This document shows, piece by piece, positions 30,753-42,806 of a DNA stretch of 64,000 nucleotides. Origin of the DNA: Macrolepiota albuminosa (lineage: Eukaryota; Basidiomycota; Agaricomycetes; Agaricales; Agaricaceae); the NCBI GenBank assembly GCA_027475525.1, contig JAMWFC010000053.1, positions 558,001-622,000 on the forward strand. The letters run 5' to 3'. Positions within the stretch are counted from its first letter, which is position 1. Each line of letters opens with the position of its first letter. A program made the position numbers and the translations under genes. The notes beneath the pieces are model-generated. The model was not told the origin of the DNA. It saw only the letters and a program-made list of their open reading frames with translations, and ran no database searches.

Positions 30753-33392
30753 GACAGAATTCCGCCGGAAACTCGAGCCCAGCGACAGCGCCGCCTCCTG
30801 TTGGAGAGCGCACTTGAACCAAGTACCACCGAATCACCACACTTACCAGGCGCGCTACCGAGACAGACTTTGGATCAGGAGCTTGAGGCCGCACCAGACA
30901 GCTTAGCCGAGAGCTTTTTCCTGTTTTCCCGACCATTTGAATACTTAGCAGGCGAAAACCATACGCCGCTTACGCCTCTAGAAGAGTTATCTAGGCTATT
31001 ATCGCCAGAACCTAGCGACTCGGAGCTAACTGAGCCGGTACCTACGACATCGACGCTAAGTAACACGAGCACCACCACCCTTCCTACCTCGACAAATACA
31101 CCTATCGGTATGGAACAGCCGAACAATCAGCGCATGCCACCCCAAAACCACTTCTCGTCGCCAAAATGGGACGAAACGAAACCTCGCGAACTAACGCAGT
31201 ACTTCAAAGAGTTGGAGTATCTGCTACGCGACTGTCGGGTGACCGACGATACACAGATGAAAGAATACGCCGCCAGATACGTCTCATACGACACAGCCGA
31301 ATCATGGACAGGGCTGAAGGAGTTCCAAGGACTTACTAGTGACGCACCACCTAGGCCTTTTACCTATGATGAATGGAAAAAGGCTATCATTCATTTATAT
31401 CCTGGCGCCGAAGAAGCTACGCGTTATACGGTAATGGAAATCCAGAAGCTAGTACAGGACACCTTCGCGGCTGGTATCTATACTTTAGGAGCGCTATCGA
31501 CTTATTATCGCGATTTCCAGCGGATAGCGAGATGGCTGGTCCAAAATGGGAAGTTATATGGGAATGAGGAGCGCCGTTTATTTCAACAAGGATTCCCGAC
31601 TTCGTTGTGGACTAAGATTGCGCGACGCTTGGAGATCATTATGCATGACCATCACCCCGAGGAACCATACGACATAGAAAAGGTCTTTGAGGCAGGAAAG
31701 TGGGTATTAAAGGGCACGGATATGGGTATACCATTACAGCGACCTGGGGCGGACCATGGAGGAATGGCACCCAAGACAGAGTCGCCAGCACCTAGCGCCG
31801 CCAACGACCGTAATGGGTACGTCAAGAAGGAGGATTTGGAGAATGCCGTTAACAATGCAGTCGCTAATGTCATGAATAAGCTGGAAACCTTGATTTCGAC
31901 TAGTCTTTCGGCGCCTAGAAACAACGTACCAACGGGACTTTGCCATTTTTGTGGCGAGGCAGGACATACCATGACCAGGGGTAGGTGCGCTATCCTTGAA
32001 CAATATCTGCGACAAGGGAAGGCGCGCCGGGGAATGGACGGGAAACTAGTCTTACCTTCGGGCGCTATCATTCCCCTATATCCCGAGCATAAGACGTTCC
32101 AGGGACGCATTGACGAGTGGCACCGTCGGAACCCCGGGAACTTAGCGACAGGCAACCTGAATAGCACGACGACAACAGAAGCGGAGGCGACTCCTCAACA
32201 AGCACTAATTCACGAAGTACTCCAGCTAAACGCTATCAGTGACCGACCCACGCTGTCCCGCGAGGAAAGGATTGAGACGCTAGAAAAGGAACTGAGGTCG
32301 CTAAAGAATCAGGTCTTCGATGGAGTGGAGATCAAAAAGGGCAAGCAGCCTTTAAAGGATTACAGGCCGTCGGGCGCGACGACAGGCCCCGCCCCAACAC
32401 CAGCCTCAACCTCTAGCACTAACGACGAAGTACCAGAAGCCACCAAGGCGCCGGCCGTTCCGGAACCACCGCTACATCCTTACGCTGGCCTAGGGGGCAA
32501 CTACGCCCCGCCCCTAAATCGTAACTTCGGAGCGCCAGATAAACCTACGGGGGGATATCGACCCACAGCGCCTATATATGATCTGGAGAAGTCGAAGTTA
32601 GTTTTTGATCGCATCATGCAAAGTCAGGTTACGCTATCGGTAGGAGAGTTATGCAGCGTGGCGCCAGATGTCAGGAACCAGATGCGTACCGCGGTTACCC
32701 CTCGACGAAACGTAGCTAACAATGTAGCGACGGTGGACGAATGCGACGACGCGCTGCCTGGTTTCGCATATATAACCGAGACGGTAGCTCCTGAAACCAA
32801 GGAAGAGGTCGCACCACCTAAAGAAGCCACGTCCGTTGACCTGGTCGAAACCTACCTCAAATCGCTAAGATCTAGCGATGATCCTGCCATCTTGACTGTA
32901 GCCCAAGACTCTCACGCGATTCGCTCAATTATGCTGACAGTTGATGGGAAAAGCGAAATAGAGTCGATCGTGGATAGCGGATCCCAAATTATTTCAATGG
33001 CTGCCGACGTCGCTAACGAGCTGGGTATCATTTACGATCCAACGATCATTCTTAACATGCAGAGCGCTAACGGCACGATTGATCGATCCTTGGGGATGGC
33101 TCGGAATGTGCCATGTGCTATAGGCGATCTAACGTTCTATCTACAAATTCACATACTTAGATCGCCTGCCTACGATTTATTATTAGGAAGGCCCTTCGAT
33201 GTGCTAGCGCGATCAGTAGTCAAAACAACGTCCGAGGAGGAAACGACGCTAACTATTAGCGACCCCAATTCTGGAGTCAGGAGAACGGTACCGACATTTC
33301 CCCGAGGGAGGTTCCAGAAGCCTGGACCAAGAAAGCGACCTTACGTTAGCGACGACCCTTGCGAGTGTTTTCCGGCGCCATCGAGGAGATGA
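30753..33392 (+). CDS. gag: Gag-protease of A2
   Basis: An uninterrupted frame of 880 codons from just after a TGA at 30750-30752 to TGA 33390-33392. First ATG at 31110 (MEQPNNQRMPPQNHF). Same domain order as A1: acidic Pro/Ser-rich N-terminus, capsid-like helices, variant zinc knuckle (CHFCGEAGHTMTRGRC), a coiled coil (EERIETLEKELRSLKNQV) and protease with VDSGSQIISM and LLLGRPFDV. It overlaps Pol by ATGA at 33389. No duplication or nonsense change falls in it, in contrast to A2's pol. Confidence 0.9.
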   Translation, partial: DRIPPETRAQRQRRLLLESALEPSTTESPHLPGALPRQTLDQELEAAPDSLAESFFLFSRPFEYLAGENHTPLTPLEELSRLLSPEPSDSELTEPVPTTSTLSNTSTTTLPTSTNTPIGMEQPNNQRMPPQNHFSSPKWDETKPRELTQYFKELEYLLRDCRVTDDTQMKEYAARYVSYDTAESWTGLKEFQGLTSDAPPRPFTYDEWKKAIIHLYPGAEEATRYTVMEIQKLVQDTFAAGIYTLGALSTYYRDFQRIARWLVQNGKLYGNEERRLFQQGFPTSLWTKIARRLEIIMHDHHPEEPYDIEKVFEAGKWVLKGTDMGIPLQRPGADHGGMAPKTESPAPSAANDRNGYVKKEDLENAVNNAVANVMNKLETLISTSLSAPRNNVPTGLCHFCGEAGHTMTRGRCAILEQYLRQGKARRGMDGKLVLPSGAIIPLYPEHKTFQGRIDEWHRRNPGNLATGNLNSTTTTEAEATPQQALIHEVLQLNAISDRPTLSREERIETLEKELRSLKNQVFDGVEIKKGKQPLKDYRPSGATTGPAPTPASTSSTNDEVPEATKAPAVPEPPLHPYAGLGGNYAPPLNRNFGAPDKPTGGYRPTAPIYDLEKSKLVFDRIMQSQVTLSVGELCSVAPDVRNQMRTAVTPRRNVANNVATVDECDDALPGFAYITETVAPETKEEVAPPKEATSVDLVETYLKSLRSSDDPAILTVAQDSHAIRSIMLTVDGKSEIESIVDSGSQIISMAADVANELGIIYDPTIILNMQSANGTIDRSLGMARNVPCAIGDLTFYLQIHILRSPAYDLLLGRPFDVLARSVVKTTSEEETTLTISDPNSGVRRTVPTFPRGRFQKPGPRKRPYVSDDPCECFPAPSRR

Positions 33393-36300
33393 GTGATGAG
33401 GATCATGGAGATGAAGCGCTTATTTTGGACTATAATCATTGGACTGGGCAAGTAACCTTTATATCATATACCCCTTTAGCCCCTGAAATCTTGAACACTT
33501 CTACGTCGCTTACTAGCAAAGCTTTATCCTACTTATACCTCACTGCATCCGATATTACTGAAAATCTTTCGACAGACACTTACTTCGTTTCTTCCCCTGA
33601 TTCTAAAGAACCTTTGATATCCGGTTTTGCTAGAAACCAGAGTTCCATTTATAATACGTTTGCTAACAACAGTACCCCTAAGCGCAAAGGGGTTCAGGTT
33701 AAAAAGAAATACAAGCCAGTAGCGCTTAAAACAAAACTGGTAGCAAGTGGCGTACCCGAAGAATTTCGCATCGAGAGAAAAATCATTGGAGACCCGTTAG
33801 CGACCCTTCCCGAGCTTAATCCGAACCCGCCACCCTTCGAGCCTACCGGACAATTCACGGAAGAACGACGGGCGCTATTCCTTAGCGCCCACGATACAGG
33901 CTTTCTATCGACGGCGGAACTAGATGTATTGACCGACATTATGCGAAAACAAAACAAAGCATTTGCTTGGATACAGGCTTTCTATCGACGGCGGAACTAG
34001 ATGTATTGACCGACATTATGCGAAAACAAAACAAAGCATTTGCTTGGGAGGATTCTGAACGCGGTAAACTGAGAACTGACTTCTTTCCACCAGTGGTTAT
34101 ACCAACAATACCTCATGTACCTTGGACCGAGCATAACCGACCGATACCGCCGGGTATTGAAGCGGAGGTTTGCCAAATTATTCGTTCCAAAATAGCGGCG
34201 GGAGTTTACGAGCCTTCCAATTCGGCATACCGGTCGCGATGGTTTTGTGTACTGAAGAAAAATGGCAAGCTACGTATAGTTCACAGTCTGGAGCCGCTGA
34301 ACAAAGTCACGATTCGTCATTCAGGGGTACTGCCCTTCCCCGATCACGTCGCTGAATCGTTTGCGGGAAGAATATGTGGCGCTACCCTGGATCTGTACGT
34401 TGGCTATGACGAGCGCTTGATTCACCCTTCCTCTCGCGACTTAACGACATTTCAAACGCCATTCGGAGCGCTACGACTGGTTACACTTCCCATGGGGTGG
34501 ACGAATTCGGTACCCATATTCCACGACGACATTACGTTTATTCTACAACCCGAAATACCCCACCATGTGCTTAGTTTTATCGACGATGTTGGCGTTAAGG
34601 GCCCAAAAGATTGGCGCCTTGTAGATGGCAAGCCCGAAGTGCACCCGGAAAATCCTAATATCCGCATGGCGCTATGGGACTTCTTCCAATTGGTCAACCG
34701 GGTGCTTCAGCGCATGAAATATTGTGGTGGAACGTTCTCAGGACACAAGTTGGTTCTTTGCGCACCACAATTTAAAATTTTGGGGCACGTTTGCATGCCA
34801 GAAGGCAGGATCCCTGAGGAGAGCCGATTAGCGCTTCTGGAGAAGTGGGGGATCTGCCATAACCTCTCGGAAGTTCGCGCGTTTCTAGGCACGGTAGGCG
34901 TGCTGCGCATGTTCATACACCATTTTTCACATCGAGCGCACGCGCTAAATCGCTTAACTCGTTCAGGGGTCCCCTTCGAATTCGGACCCGACCAAATTAA
35001 CGCCCAAAAAGACTTAGTGAAGGCGCTGCAGGAAGCGAAGCCATTGGTACCCATCGATTATACTACATCCGATCCCGTTATACTTGCTGTTGACACCTCT
35101 TACATCGCGGTCGGCTTCTTTTTATGTCAATGTGATAGCGCAAATCGAAAAATCAGACGCTACAATCGCTTCGGATCGATTACCCTTAACGACAGAGAAT
35201 CGCGTTACAGTCAGCCCAAACTGGAATTATATGGACTGTTTCGAGCGTTCCAGGCGCTGCGCATGTATCTTATTGGGGTTCGAAACCTGATTGTCGAAGT
35301 TGACGCACGCTACATCAAAGGAATGCTTCAGAATCCAGACATTCAACCTTCGGCTAGCATGAATCGCTGGGTGGTAGCGATACTAATGTTCCACTTCGAG
35401 CTCGTGCATGTCAAAAGTGCGTTTCATGGACCTGATGGACTATCTAGGCGACCTAGGCAACCGGAGGACGAAGCGCTAGACGAAAGCGATAATGACGTAT
35501 TTGACGACTGGATTGACCGGTTGCACGGTTTCATACATATTATTCAATTGCCTATTACGAAAGCGATAATGACGTATTTGACGACTGGATTGACCGGTTG
35601 CACGGTTTCATACATATTATTCAATTGCCTATTTTGGCCCTTCGCGAAGACCAACCTGTCTCGACCTGGCTACACCCTATCATTCCGTACCAACCTAATC
35701 CGTATCAGGCTCCATCGACTTTTTACACGGCCAGTATCTATAACGTCGCTAAGCCGCATAATGATCTAAAGATAGTCGAGGAACCAAGACCCTTACGGGA
35801 AGATAGTCGCAACCTTCCATATTCGGCGGTACCTCGTAGCGCCAAGGCTAAGTCAGAAGACCAACGAGTTGATCAGGTTAGGAAATGGTTACAGGATTTG
35901 CAACGACCATCAGACCTTACGGACACGGAATACACCACCTTCATTCGATATGCAACGACTTTCTTTATGGTTGAAAATCGGCTTTGGCGACGAAATAGGT
36001 CTGGCGCGCACAAATTAGTAATCAAGCCGCAACGACTTTCTTTATGGTTGAAAATCGGCTTTGGCGACGAAATAGGTCTGGCGCGCACAAATTAGTAATC
36101 AAGCCCGAGGGCCGTCAGGATTTTGCGCGCTATGCATGATGACTTGGGACATCGAGGACTCTACGCGACGCGGGCGAATTTATTGGAACGTTTTTGGTGG
36201 CCTCAAGTTAGCGCTGATATCGCATGGTATATTCGTACTTGTCATCTCTGCCAAATCCAACAGACGCGCCAAGTCCTTATACCCCCAACCGTAGCGACTC

Positions 36301-37527
36301 CAGCACCCTTGTTCGGAAAAATATATATCGACACTATGCACATGCCCAAGTCGGGACGCTACAAGTACATTATCCAGGGAAGGTGTTCTTTGGTACATTG
36401 GCCGGAGTTCCGTATGCTCCAGCGGGAAAATACCGACGCTATAGCTAAGTGGCTCTTCGAAGATGTTATTTGCAGATGGGGAGCCCTTCACGAGATTGTT
36501 ACAGACAACGGAGCGCCAATAGTTAAGGCGCTTACCTACCTCGCTAAGAAATACAACATACAGCATATTCGATTGTTACAGACAACGGAGCGCCAATAGT
36601 TAAGGCGCTTACCTACCTCGCTAAGAAATACAACATACAGCATATTCGGATCTCGGATACAATAAACGCGCTAACGGTATAGTGGAAAGGCCACATTTTG
36701 ACGTACGACAGGCGCTATTTAAGGCGGTAGACGGCGACGAAAGTCGCTGGAGCGAAGCGACTTATTCGGTCTTTTGGTCTGAACGAGTTACCGTACGGAA
36801 GAGGATGGGCTGCTCTCCCTACTACGCGGCGACTGGCACCCATCCCCTGCTTCCAGCAGACGTTGTGGAGGCAACATACCTACAACCCCCACCTAACTCA
36901 ATCCTGTCCTCTACCGACCTTATCGCTAGGCGTGCCATTGACTTACAACGACGCATGGAGGATCTCCACCTAACTCAATCCTGTCCTCTACCGACCTTAT
37001 CGCTAGGCGCGCCATTGACTTACAACGACGCATGGAGGATCTAGAGCACCTACACGAGGTGGTATTTCAAGCTAGACGACAAGCCGCATTACGATTTGAA
37101 AGCGAGCATAGCGCTACTATCCGAGACTACAACTTTACAGCTGGCGCCTTAGTGCTAATGCGCAACTCGAAAATCGAAGTAACCCATAACAAAAAGATGC
37201 GACCTCGATACCTAGGGCCCCTCATAGTCGTTTCCCGCAATAGGGGAGGAGCCTACGTACTCTGCGAGCTGGACGGCTCGGTTTTGCATCGACCGGTAGC
37301 GGCGTTTCGACTCATTCCCTACTTAGCGCGTGAACACATTCCACTACCTTTGCCGGCGCTAGACATTGACACGGCCAAACTGCTCGACTCATTCCCTACT
37401 TAGCGCGTGAACACATTCCACTACCTTTGCCGGCGCTAGACATTGACACGGCCAAACTGCAGAGCTTGAAGAGACTGAGTTGGTGGACGATGACGAGATC
37501 ACTCCTGATGACGAAGAGGAACAATAA
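33389..37527 (+). pseudogene. pol: Pol of A2, broken
   Basis: Same order as A1 (RT with FIDDV, RNase H, integrase, GPY-like tail ending in an acidic stretch). Six 77-bp duplications (33893, 35480, 35952, 36494, 36889, 37307) shift the frame. Beyond these, two lesions remain in the integrase relative to A1: a 2-nt deficit near 36105-36115, just before the H2C2 domain, and a 1-nt deletion near 36657, before the catalytic Glu region. As written it cannot encode a full integrase. Confidence 0.85.
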
Positions 37528-37764
37528 AAGACCACGGAAAACGAGGCGCCAGCGGTTAGCGCCCCCTGCTACGGACTTAAAGCATGCGCTAGTAACCACG
37601 AAAGGGGTGCATAAATTGGCGGTACTAATACATGCGGCACTACTAAACTATACTTGACTACGAAAGTTTAAGACAACGACGACGACCGCCGACGAGGGCC
37701 TTTGACTCGCTCCTTGTGTCGCCTATAGGCGGGAGGAGCACCGGAAGGGGGACGAATGGCAGCG

Positions 37765-38455
37765 TTAGGCGGAGCGGGAGGAGCGACTGGAGGAGGAGGT
37801 ACGGGAGCACGAGGAGGAGGCACGGGAAGGGCGATTGTAGGTGGAGCGTGGGAAGGACCCGGGGGAGCGGCAGGACGAGTACCACCCGGCCTCGTCCAAG
37901 CGACGCTCTAAAGCTGTGAAAGGAATGATCACGCGGTCGAGCACGGCTCTACTAGCGCTAAGGTTGACAAGAACCGGAAGAGGGAGCCAGGAAAGGCTCT
38001 AGAAAAGGACAGGGAGTTAGCTAACCAAAGCTAGGCGAAAAAGGGGTATAGGTACTAACCAAACCCCCGGTCTCGCGGAGAAGACTATGAAGGCTCAACG
38101 CGGTACCAGTAATGGTCTGCTCCTACGACACGCATAAGTATTACCTAAAGCATGCAGAAGACTATGAAGGCTCAACGCGGTACCAGTAATGGTCTGCTCC
38201 TACGACACGCATAAGTATTACCTAAAGCATGCGCTAATAAAGGTTTACGGTGACTAGGGCCGGGTCCGTATCTATCTCCCATTCGGCAGAGGCCGCTAGC
38301 AGGATCCGGTATCGGCGCACAAGGGTCAATATGTTGCTGTTCTCCTGCGGAAAGCCGCCATCAGGCATTAACGCGAGGAAGCGCTCGAGGCGATCTAGGA
38401 TGAGAGGCCGGTGAACGAGTACGGGGTCATCAAGAAGGAGGGAAGGTTCTGGCAT
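37765..38455 (-). CDS. Antisense gene Z of A2
   Basis: Same plan as in A1. Exon 1 is 38249-38455 (69 codons, as in A1, MPEPSLLLDDPVLVHR). Exon 2 ends at 38060 with a GTTAGT donor, its acceptor side lying in a 77-bp duplication (38079-38232). Exon 3 is 37765-37998, shorter than in A1 because a stop comes before most of the proline-rich tail. The shared start of exon 3 (SLSWLPLPVLV, AVLDRVI) supports the frame choice over the overlapping alternative ORF. Confidence 0.5.
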
Positions 38456-38771
38456 GATATGATACTAACCGGGTTAACAGCGCCTGAACCCATAAAATAC
38501 CTCAAGCTACGTGCAGGGTCGCGGATACTTGGGAACTCTTACATGCGCAAAACAATCATGAGGGGGGGGGAGGCAGTGATGCATTTCATTTAACTACGAC
38601 AAAAAGAAATCAACTAGCCATGCGCAAAACAATCATGAGGGGGGGGGAGGCAGTGATGCATTTCATTTAACTACGACAAAAAGAAATCAACTAGCCAAAG
38701 TCTGTCAGCCCAGTGGCGCCACGGAAAAGAAGGAGCCGACTTACATAAACGACATGGGAGACGGACGAGCA

Positions 38772-39283
38772 TCAAGGCCCGGGCAGAAGGAGAGGCCTGG
38801 AAGGCCTCCAGCCTTCAGCAGGACCACGAAAAAGCCGGCCACCGGTAGACGAGCGAGGCGCCTGGCGGAGCGACGCGTTAGACGGAAGAAAAGAGGTAAT
38901 AAAATGACAAACCAGGTAGTGACTCTCCTCCAGCAGCAGCTCAAGACGTTCTTTCATTTCCTTGGTCGCGATTTGCTTGATTTGGAGACTATCAGAAGAG
39001 AAGGAGGGCGAAAAAGGCAATAGCGCACCTGAAAAATCCGACTCCAGTTTTTCTCCATACCGAAACGGGTCAACGGCAGGTCATCGTTCCAGATCTCACA
39101 GGCTACACGAAGTAGCTGGCAGCGACGACCTAATTCAACGACTCCGTCGGTCAGTCCGGGTACGCCAACCGCTGGGTAGTGGTGGAAGAACGAGGTAGCG
39201 CGTTCCAGGAAAGTGGGGGGATCAATTACGACGTGAGCACGATCACAACGGGCAGTCCACACGATGCCGGTTGGGCTTTCCAT
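38772..39283 (-). CDS. Antisense gene Y of A2 (3 exons, 135 aa)
   Basis: Exons 39029-39283, 38913-38975 and 38772-38861 join in frame (255, 63 and 90 nt). Starts MESPTGIVWTARCDRAH. Exon 2 is a KERLELLLEESHYL helix. Exon 3 has RSSTGGRLFRGPAEG. Differences from A1 are scattered, yet splice sites and frame are all kept, which argues for a real protein-coding gene. Function unknown. Confidence 0.65.
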
Positions 39284-39858
39284 CGCGAAGACTGATGAGA
39301 TGCTGTCGAGGCATGGGCAATTTATAGGACTCGGACGGTGTTTCAACTAGCGACAGCGTGGGAGGGCACTTCTCAAGGGGCTTGGACCCTGACGCAGACA
39401 CGAGCCAATAGGATGCGCTGGAGTCCATTTTAGGTCGCACAAAGAGGGTATTAACCTTCGAGATCTAGCGCTTATACCCACCATCACCGAATAACCACAA
39501 GCGATCAGTGGCACTCTATTTCTTATACATTAAAACTTCTTGCATGAATCGACTTATTTTTCTACAGACGATACCTATTTCTTCCTAGGCTGGCGCGATA
39601 TTGGCTATTGGGTCGCGCTGGTAATAGGGGTTTTTATGCCATGATGATTTACTGAGCATTTCCCCTTTTTCTTACTTTGTATTTTGATTACTTACAAACT
39701 GACGATTTCGAAACAAGGGGAGGGGAGCGTTTATTTTAGTATGGCTATCACAGACTACGTATCAAAACTTACAAACTGACGATTTCGAAACAAGGGGAGG
39801 GGAGCGTTTATTTTAGTATGGCTATCACAGACTACGTATCAAATTTTCAAAGTCCACA
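39284..39858. other. Intergenic stretch of A2 between X and Y
   Basis: No ORF of note. It includes the conserved island at 39627-39670 (TGATGATTTACTGAGCA then TTTCCCCTTTTT) and a 77-bp duplication starting at 39691. It corresponds to 26460-26982 in A1. Confidence 0.5.
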
Positions 39859-39885
39859 AAAATTCGAAGCGCTACGGGCCGGCGA

Positions 39886-42659
39886 CTACGCATCAGACGC
39901 GGAGGGAGCAGGATCACCCAATGGAAGCAAGTCCCAAAATTCGAAGCGCTACGGGCCGGCGACTACGCATCAGACGCGGAGGGAGCAGGATCACCCAATG
40001 GAAGCAAGTCCCTGTCTTGAATGGCGTTACTCGCTTGCCACTCAAGCACATCAGTGATGTCGTCATGGAGCTCAAGCAGGAGGAGCTCACAGCGCGCTAA
40101 GGTGGAAACACGAGGACGGAGGAGGGCGAGTTCGCTACCAACGACGTCGGTCGCGTCCTCGATCTGGCGAAGTTGTTGATGGAGATCGGCGGCAGGACGA
40201 AGGGGAGTGACAGGATAAGAGAACTCATCCCCAAGCCAGGGATAGGCGTCGCCGGAAACGCGCATGGCAGGGGGAGGAGTCCAAAAAGGATCGAACTTAG
40301 CGGAGGTCAGCGGAGAGGCGAACTAACTAGGAAATGCAGACTTACTCGAACGGTTACGGGAGCACGGGGGGTCCATTCATGGCGCTCATCGCCTGGGGAC
40401 ATGGCCCTAGCGGAAGAAAGGCGGATGCCATAGGAAGGCAAGTACCTCCAGCGGCGGTGGCGCTCGCCCTGAGCTACTAGGCCCTAGCGGAAGAAAGGCG
40501 GATGCCATAGGAAGGCAAGTACCTCCAGCGGCGGTGGCGCTCGCCCTGAGCTACTAGGGTCCCTTCGGACTCAGGTGCGGTAGAGGACTCGCGAGTACTG
40601 GGAAGGAAGAGAGGCTACGAGGAGGGGTAAGAGATGGTGTAATAGGAAGGGCGACGGGGGAGGCGCTAGCCACGACAGGCTCGGGAGCAGGGGTAGCGCC
40701 GGCAACAGACATCACGACATCTTCGGCGGACGGGATATCCACGATGACCGGAAGCAAAGGAGTAGGGGACCTGGCGACAAAGAGGTTAGCGCAACCTAAA
40801 CAGGAAAACACGAACATTACGCACCGATTACCACTGGGGCCGCTCTGATAAGGGTTAGCGGCGATAGGGGGAGTAATGCGAAGCAGAAGAGCGCGTACCG
40901 CCAATAGCGCATCGGTGTCGACCACAGGCCCAGCCTCATCGTCATCCTCGCCCTCAGCATCCCTCTCGGTATCCTCACCTTCATCAGTAGACGACTCGGT
41001 AGAAGACAAGACGACGGGAGTAGCAGGCGCTAGCTCCCGGCGCTTACCGGGACTCTTGCTAGGAGAGGCAACAATAGGCTTACGCTTCGAAGGGACGGGA
41101 CGACGGGGAGAACGGGCAAAGGGGGCGGTCACGGTAGTACCATCTTGGGTGATGGGAAGCGCTAGGCTTGCAGCGCTAATCACAGTGGGCTGACGAGTAG
41201 CGGCCAGATCGCGTTGCTGCAACACAAAGGCCCGGGCATTACGAACTAAGACTGCGCGCTCGTAATTGCGCTGCATGATAGCGTCCCTACCACGTTCGCG
41301 AGTACGAATCCCATTGAAGGCACAGCCCCGTTTCAACGCATCGCAACGGTAGCAGGGAAGAGAGGCGGTAGGAAACCAGCAACCCTCAGGATCGTTTTCA
41401 GACCAGCATTTATCGCACTGGGAAAGAAGTTAGCGACGTCATCAAACTTTCAGGGACAAACATGCACTTACCGCACCAATCTTCGCCCTAAAGGCGCGGC
41501 GCTCCATGTGTGCCACCGTAACCTTCTTCTTAGCGCCGAGCACCTGGACACCAGCCGGGAGGCCGGTATCAATGACGGTAGTATTGCGACGAAGGTCACG
41601 AAGCTTCGCGTCAAACATAGTTTGGTTGGGCGCCTAAGAAGGGCTCGATCAGGCGCTAGAGACAAGCGATCTTAAAAGGAAACACTTACGACATACAAAG
41701 GGGCAACACGAGCAGGGAGATTGACCTAAGAAGAAGAGTGAGTAGAAGAACTAGAGGCAAGAAGACAACATACAAAGGGGCAACACGAGCAGGGAGATTG
41801 ACCTAAGAAGAAGAGTGAGTAGAAGAACTAGAGGCAAGAAGACAAGGATGCACGGTACGTTTAGGAGGACTAGCGAGAGTAGGGGGCGCGCGATTAATAA
41901 CGACGGCAAAGTTACGGGGGGGAAGGCGAGAAATAGTATGGGTAGGTCCGGGCCGGGGCTCACTGGCGGTAACGGCAATCCGTTTGATGGCCGAGTGAGG
42001 AGGCGCAGTACGAGTGGGAGAAGCGACGATGGGGGCTCACTGGCGGTAACGGCAATCCGTTTGATGGCCGAGTGAGGAGGCACAGTACGAGTGGGAGAAG
42101 CGACGATGGGTGCAGGCGAGCGGGAGAAGCATCGCCACAAAAAGGACTACCAAGAACGGGAGGAGGCAGAACGGAAACAGGAGCAGCAGGAGCGGCCGGA
42201 ACGGAAGGAACGGTAGAGGCCGACGGGGCGCTAGGAAGACTTGCAATGGTGGGCGACGTAGCAACCGACTACTCAGGGTTAACACGGAAAATGTGAGGAA
42301 GAAAAGGAGGGAACTCACCTCGCCAACCTCGGTACTAGCCAGCAGGGCGTCGATCTCGTCGGATAGGGAAGGAGCCTAGTATGGGCGCTGAACCTTAGCG
42401 CCACGAACCTAAAATCAAACCTAAAAAGTTACGAACAAGTCCGCGAACGGTAGCAACCAATCGGCACCCTCATATTCACGGTACCAAGCCATGCACCATT
42501 CACGAACCTCAACACCACGAGCCAGCGCCGATAGAGTTGCATAATGCCAGGGACGGTTTGTGGCGCATTGGCGGGACCGACAGACTTAGCGCGATCGAAT
42601 AAATAAGAGGCTTTAGCCAGGAAATTGCGAAGAGCAGAGGCATCGAAAGGAGTGGACAT
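39886..42659 (-). pseudogene. Antisense gene X of A2, decayed
   Basis: Homologue of A1's X with the same exon order. Exon 1 (42433-42659) starts MSTPFDASALRNFLAKAS but has a 31-bp deletion that shifts the frame. Exon 2 is 42319-42375. Exon 3 (41854-42268) contains a duplication at 41955, and exon 4 lies within the duplication at 41691. The acceptor of exon 5 reads AA instead of AG. The cysteine-cluster exon begins near 41420 (CYRCDALKRGC retained). Exons 6 and 7 read through the intron in frame. Exon 8 ends near 39963, with its duplicate at 39886. Further 77-bp duplications lie at 39859 and 40403. Not functional as written. Confidence 0.7.
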
Positions 42660-42806
42660 GTTGGAAAGATGGGAAGGAAAACACGAGAAGGTGAAGGGCT
42701 AAAAAACGATTTTTATAAGGCGCCGGCGGCATCATACGGACCGTAGCGCAGTCAAATTAATGACGGCGTTTGACTGAGGACAGTCAATTTTTCAGTTGGG
42801 GGGAGA

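Noticed and set aside
36889..38232. Clustered 77-bp direct repeats as a CRISPR array, satellite or biological duplication hotspot
   Set aside because: Each is a two-copy duplication of a different sequence with the same period. There are no shared repeats or spacers, and the constant length points to assembly.
38562..38660. Repeated G-rich blocks as a G-quadruplex array
   Set aside because: The second block is the 77-bp duplicate of the first. Only one G-run exists once that is removed.
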